Positions 3,967 through 5,836 of a stretch of 5,836 bases of DNA are shown here, piece by piece. Each line of letters starts with the position of its first letter. The first letter of the stretch is position 1. The stretch is from the NCBI GenBank assembly GCA_039815415.1, contig JBCBZH010000270.1, forward strand, positions 1-5,836. The letters run 5' to 3'. A model generated the notes under the pieces. It worked only from the letters and a program-made list of their open reading frames with translations, was not told the origin of the DNA and did not search any database. A program made the position numbers and the translations under genes. This DNA comes from JBCBZH01 sp039815415 (GTDB lineage: Bacteria > Bacteroidota > Rhodothermia > Rhodothermales > Rubricoccaceae).

Positions 3967-5836
3967 ATGCGCCTCTTGGTTCTCCTCGCCAGCGCGATGC
4001 TGGCCGCCCCGGCTCTCGCACAGACGCCCGGCACCTGCACCACTGGCACCGCCATCCGCTTCCTGGATGTCAGCAACGTCCAGGCCAGCCTCTTCACCAC
4101 CGGAGGCCTGTTCTTTGGAGGTTCCACCACCTCCGGCGATGGCTACCTCGTCCCGAAGGTCTCCGGCAACTCCCCCATCTTCGCTGCGGGCATCTGGCTC
4201 AGCGGCACCGTCAACGACGAGATCCGCGTCGCCGCAGCCCGCTACGGCGGCTACGACTTCTGGCCCGGACCGCTCAACGACGACGGCACGCTGCCGAATC
4301 CCTCGGACTGCTCGGCCTACGACCGCATTTACGTCGTCAATGTGCAGGAGGTCAGCGCCTACGAGTCGGGGCAGTCGCCAGCTCGAGACCTGGCGGAGTG
4401 GCCGGTCGGGCTGGGGGCGCCGACGGTGGACTCCGAGGGCAATCCGGTTGAGATCACAAGCCGGGAGCAGGTCATCGATCTGGCGGCGGGCGAGCGGCCG
4501 GACCTCTACGGGAGCCAGACCGCCTTCTGGGTGATGAACGACGCGGGCAACGACCACAACCCGGGAACACCGCTCGGTGTGGAGGTGCAGGTGACGGCGC
4601 TTGTGGTCGCGGGTGCGGACGACCTCTACCGATCGGACGAGGCCTCGTTCTACCGCTTCCGCATCCTCAACCGGAGCGAGAACACGATCGAGAATGCGCG
4701 GTGGAGCTTCTTCACGGACCCGGACCTGGGCGCTGCGGGCGATGACTATGTGGGCGTGGACACCACGCGCAGCCTGTCGTTCGTCTACAACGACTCGAAC
4801 GAGGACAGCAACTATGGCTCGCCCCCGCCAGCGGTGGGCTACGATGTGCTAAACCTCGAGCTGGTGGCATCGAGCACGTTCATTGGAGGTGGCCCCGATG
4901 GAACGCAGGACCCCGGCTCGCCACAGGAATACTACTTCTACATGCAGGGGCTATGGGGCAATGGGACACCGTACTACGAGTTCGGAACGGGCTTTGAACA
5001 GCTTGGCAACCCGATCACCAAGTTCCTCTATGCAGGTGACCCAGTCACGGAGTCGTTCTACAGTGAGGTGAACAACGATGGCAACGGCACAGACAACCCG
5101 CAAGGTGATCGCCGACTCGTAGCGACGGTCGCGCTCGGGGACCTCGCGCCGGGCGACACGGCGACTGTGGACATGGCGATCCTCTATGGATTGGGCTCCA
5201 ACAACCTCGACTCGGTTCGGGACCTACGCGAGGTCAGCGACGCCGTGCAGGCGGCGTATGACGACGGCACCCTCTTCCAGCTCGGCGGCGAGCTGGCGAC
5301 GCTCGCGGCTCCGGTGCTGCTCAGCCCTGAGGACGGGGCCGATGCCACACGAGCCGACACGGTCCGGTTCACCTGGATGCCTGTGGAGGGAGCCGAAGCG
5401 TACGACCTCCGGTGGGACGACCAGCCCGATGGCGGGTTCGAGCGATCCGTGTTCGCCACCGACACCTCCGCCACGATCTGGGTCAACAGGCTCTCCAGCT
5501 CGAACGGGACGCAGACGGTGTACTGGCGCGTCTCGGCCATCGCGTCGGGGGCCATCGGAGCGCTCTCCGAGGTGCGCTCGGTGGTCCTTTTTCAAGGCGG
5601 ACATCTCGAGCTGGCGGATGGCTCGCCCGCGTATGTGGAGGCCTCCGGCCCCGATGGGGCCGATCCCTGCGCCGAGACCGCTGAGAGCCGCGACGGATGC
5701 GATGAGGTCAACGGGAACCTCGTCTACCACTCCTTCAACTCCACGGGCGAGTATTACCTCTCCGAGCAGGGCACTGGCTCCCAGGCCGTCATCGGCACCT
5801 ATTCCCCCAACGACTTCGAGATCCGCTTCACCGACA
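3967..5836 (+). CDS. Large exported protein with fibronectin-III-like module, probable T9SS cargo (3' end outside window)
   Basis: The frame is open without a stop from the ATG at 3967 to the window end, giving 623 residues plus one base. The start gives a clear Sec signal peptide: MRLLVLLASAMLAAPALA with predicted cleavage at ALA|Q (18/19). The mature N-terminus resembles a Rhodothermota secreted family: FLDVSNVQASLFTTGGLFFGG at 32-52, then IFAAGIWLSGTV (71-82), RVAAARYG (87-94), DFWPGPL (97-103), DCSAYDRI (114-121) and WVMNDAGNDHN (188-198). An Asp-rich stretch begins DPDLG at 251-255 and continues into DDYVGVDTT, suggestive of metal-stabilised loops. An APVLLSPEDGA opening at 448, a WMP...AYDLRWDD core and a YWRVSAI strand mark a fibronectin-III-like domain at about 448-540. 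A further region with Cys pairs follows and is cut. Relatives usually end in a type IX secretion C-terminal signal, but that end is not visible here. Specific function is unknown; a surface or secreted role is likely. Confidence 0.85.
   Translation, partial: MRLLVLLASAMLAAPALAQTPGTCTTGTAIRFLDVSNVQASLFTTGGLFFGGSTTSGDGYLVPKVSGNSPIFAAGIWLSGTVNDEIRVAAARYGGYDFWPGPLNDDGTLPNPSDCSAYDRIYVVNVQEVSAYESGQSPARDLAEWPVGLGAPTVDSEGNPVEITSREQVIDLAAGERPDLYGSQTAFWVMNDAGNDHNPGTPLGVEVQVTALVVAGADDLYRSDEASFYRFRILNRSENTIENARWSFFTDPDLGAAGDDYVGVDTTRSLSFVYNDSNEDSNYGSPPPAVGYDVLNLELVASSTFIGGGPDGTQDPGSPQEYYFYMQGLWGNGTPYYEFGTGFEQLGNPITKFLYAGDPVTESFYSEVNNDGNGTDNPQGDRRLVATVALGDLAPGDTATVDMAILYGLGSNNLDSVRDLREVSDAVQAAYDDGTLFQLGGELATLAAPVLLSPEDGADATRADTVRFTWMPVEGAEAYDLRWDDQPDGGFERSVFATDTSATIWVNRLSSSNGTQTVYWRVSAIASGAIGALSEVRSVVLFQGGHLELADGSPAYVEASGPDGADPCAETAESRDGCDEVNGNLVYHSFNSTGEYYLSEQGTGSQAVIGTYSPNDFEIRFTD

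Noticed and set aside
3619..4021. Minus-strand open frames of 73 and 132 residues
   Set aside because: They run through the REP-like repeat; the 73-residue frame contains the tell-tale VMPAEAGIH string, and neither has gene-like composition.
3692..4534. 280-residue plus-strand open frame overlapping the start of the exported protein
   Set aside because: It is a Ser/Arg/Pro-rich out-of-frame translation with no family resemblance, crosses the repeats, and conflicts with the 3967 frame that has a signal peptide and recognisable motifs.
1..5836. CRISPR array, tRNA, rRNA, transposase, toxin-antitoxin or defence genes
   Set aside because: No regularly spaced direct repeats, cloverleaf or conserved RNA sequence, and no protein motif of these classes was seen on either strand.

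Overview
The window is a GC-rich bacterial chromosomal segment carrying five protein genes separated by repeat-filled spacers. The last gene encodes a long exported protein of a type I recognise from Rhodothermota (Rhodothermales/Rubricoccaceae-like bacteria), where such proteins usually end in a type IX secretion signal. None of the four gene starts visible has a clear Shine-Dalgarno sequence, which fits the Bacteroidota/Rhodothermota group. The assignment rests on protein resemblance from memory, so it is probable rather than proven.

Layout. Bases 3-719 (+) are the C-terminal half of a MurJ/MviN lipid II flippase, cut by the window edge. After a 228-base spacer, 948-1448 (+) encodes a small membrane-embedded YdjM/DUF457-type metal-dependent hydrolase. 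It converges on a Met- and Asp-rich lipoprotein gene at 1617-2468 (-); the 168-base spacer between them is unusually rich in inverted repeats. The lipoprotein gene is divergent from 2562-3497 (+), an atypical short-chain dehydrogenase of the NDUFA9-like type. A 469-base non-coding region (3498-3966) holds several interspersed repeats and hairpins. From 3967 to the window end an uninterrupted reading frame (+) encodes a signal-peptide-bearing protein with a fibronectin-III-like module; its end lies outside the window.

The genes do not form an obvious pathway. MurJ, the hydrolase and the lipoprotein are all envelope proteins, and the last protein is exported, but spacing and orientation do not suggest one operon.

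The most unusual signal is in the spacers. The 11-mer TCGCCAGCTCG (either strand) occurs seven times in 5.8 kb. Four copies are non-coding and form two inward-facing pairs bracketing 150 and 218 bases. A third spacer is bracketed by a perfect 13-base inverted repeat enclosing three further hairpins. These look like short mobile or REP/MITE-like repeats, or structured RNAs. I see no CRISPR array, tRNA, rRNA, transposase, phage gene or recognisable defence system, and no convincing new multi-gene system.
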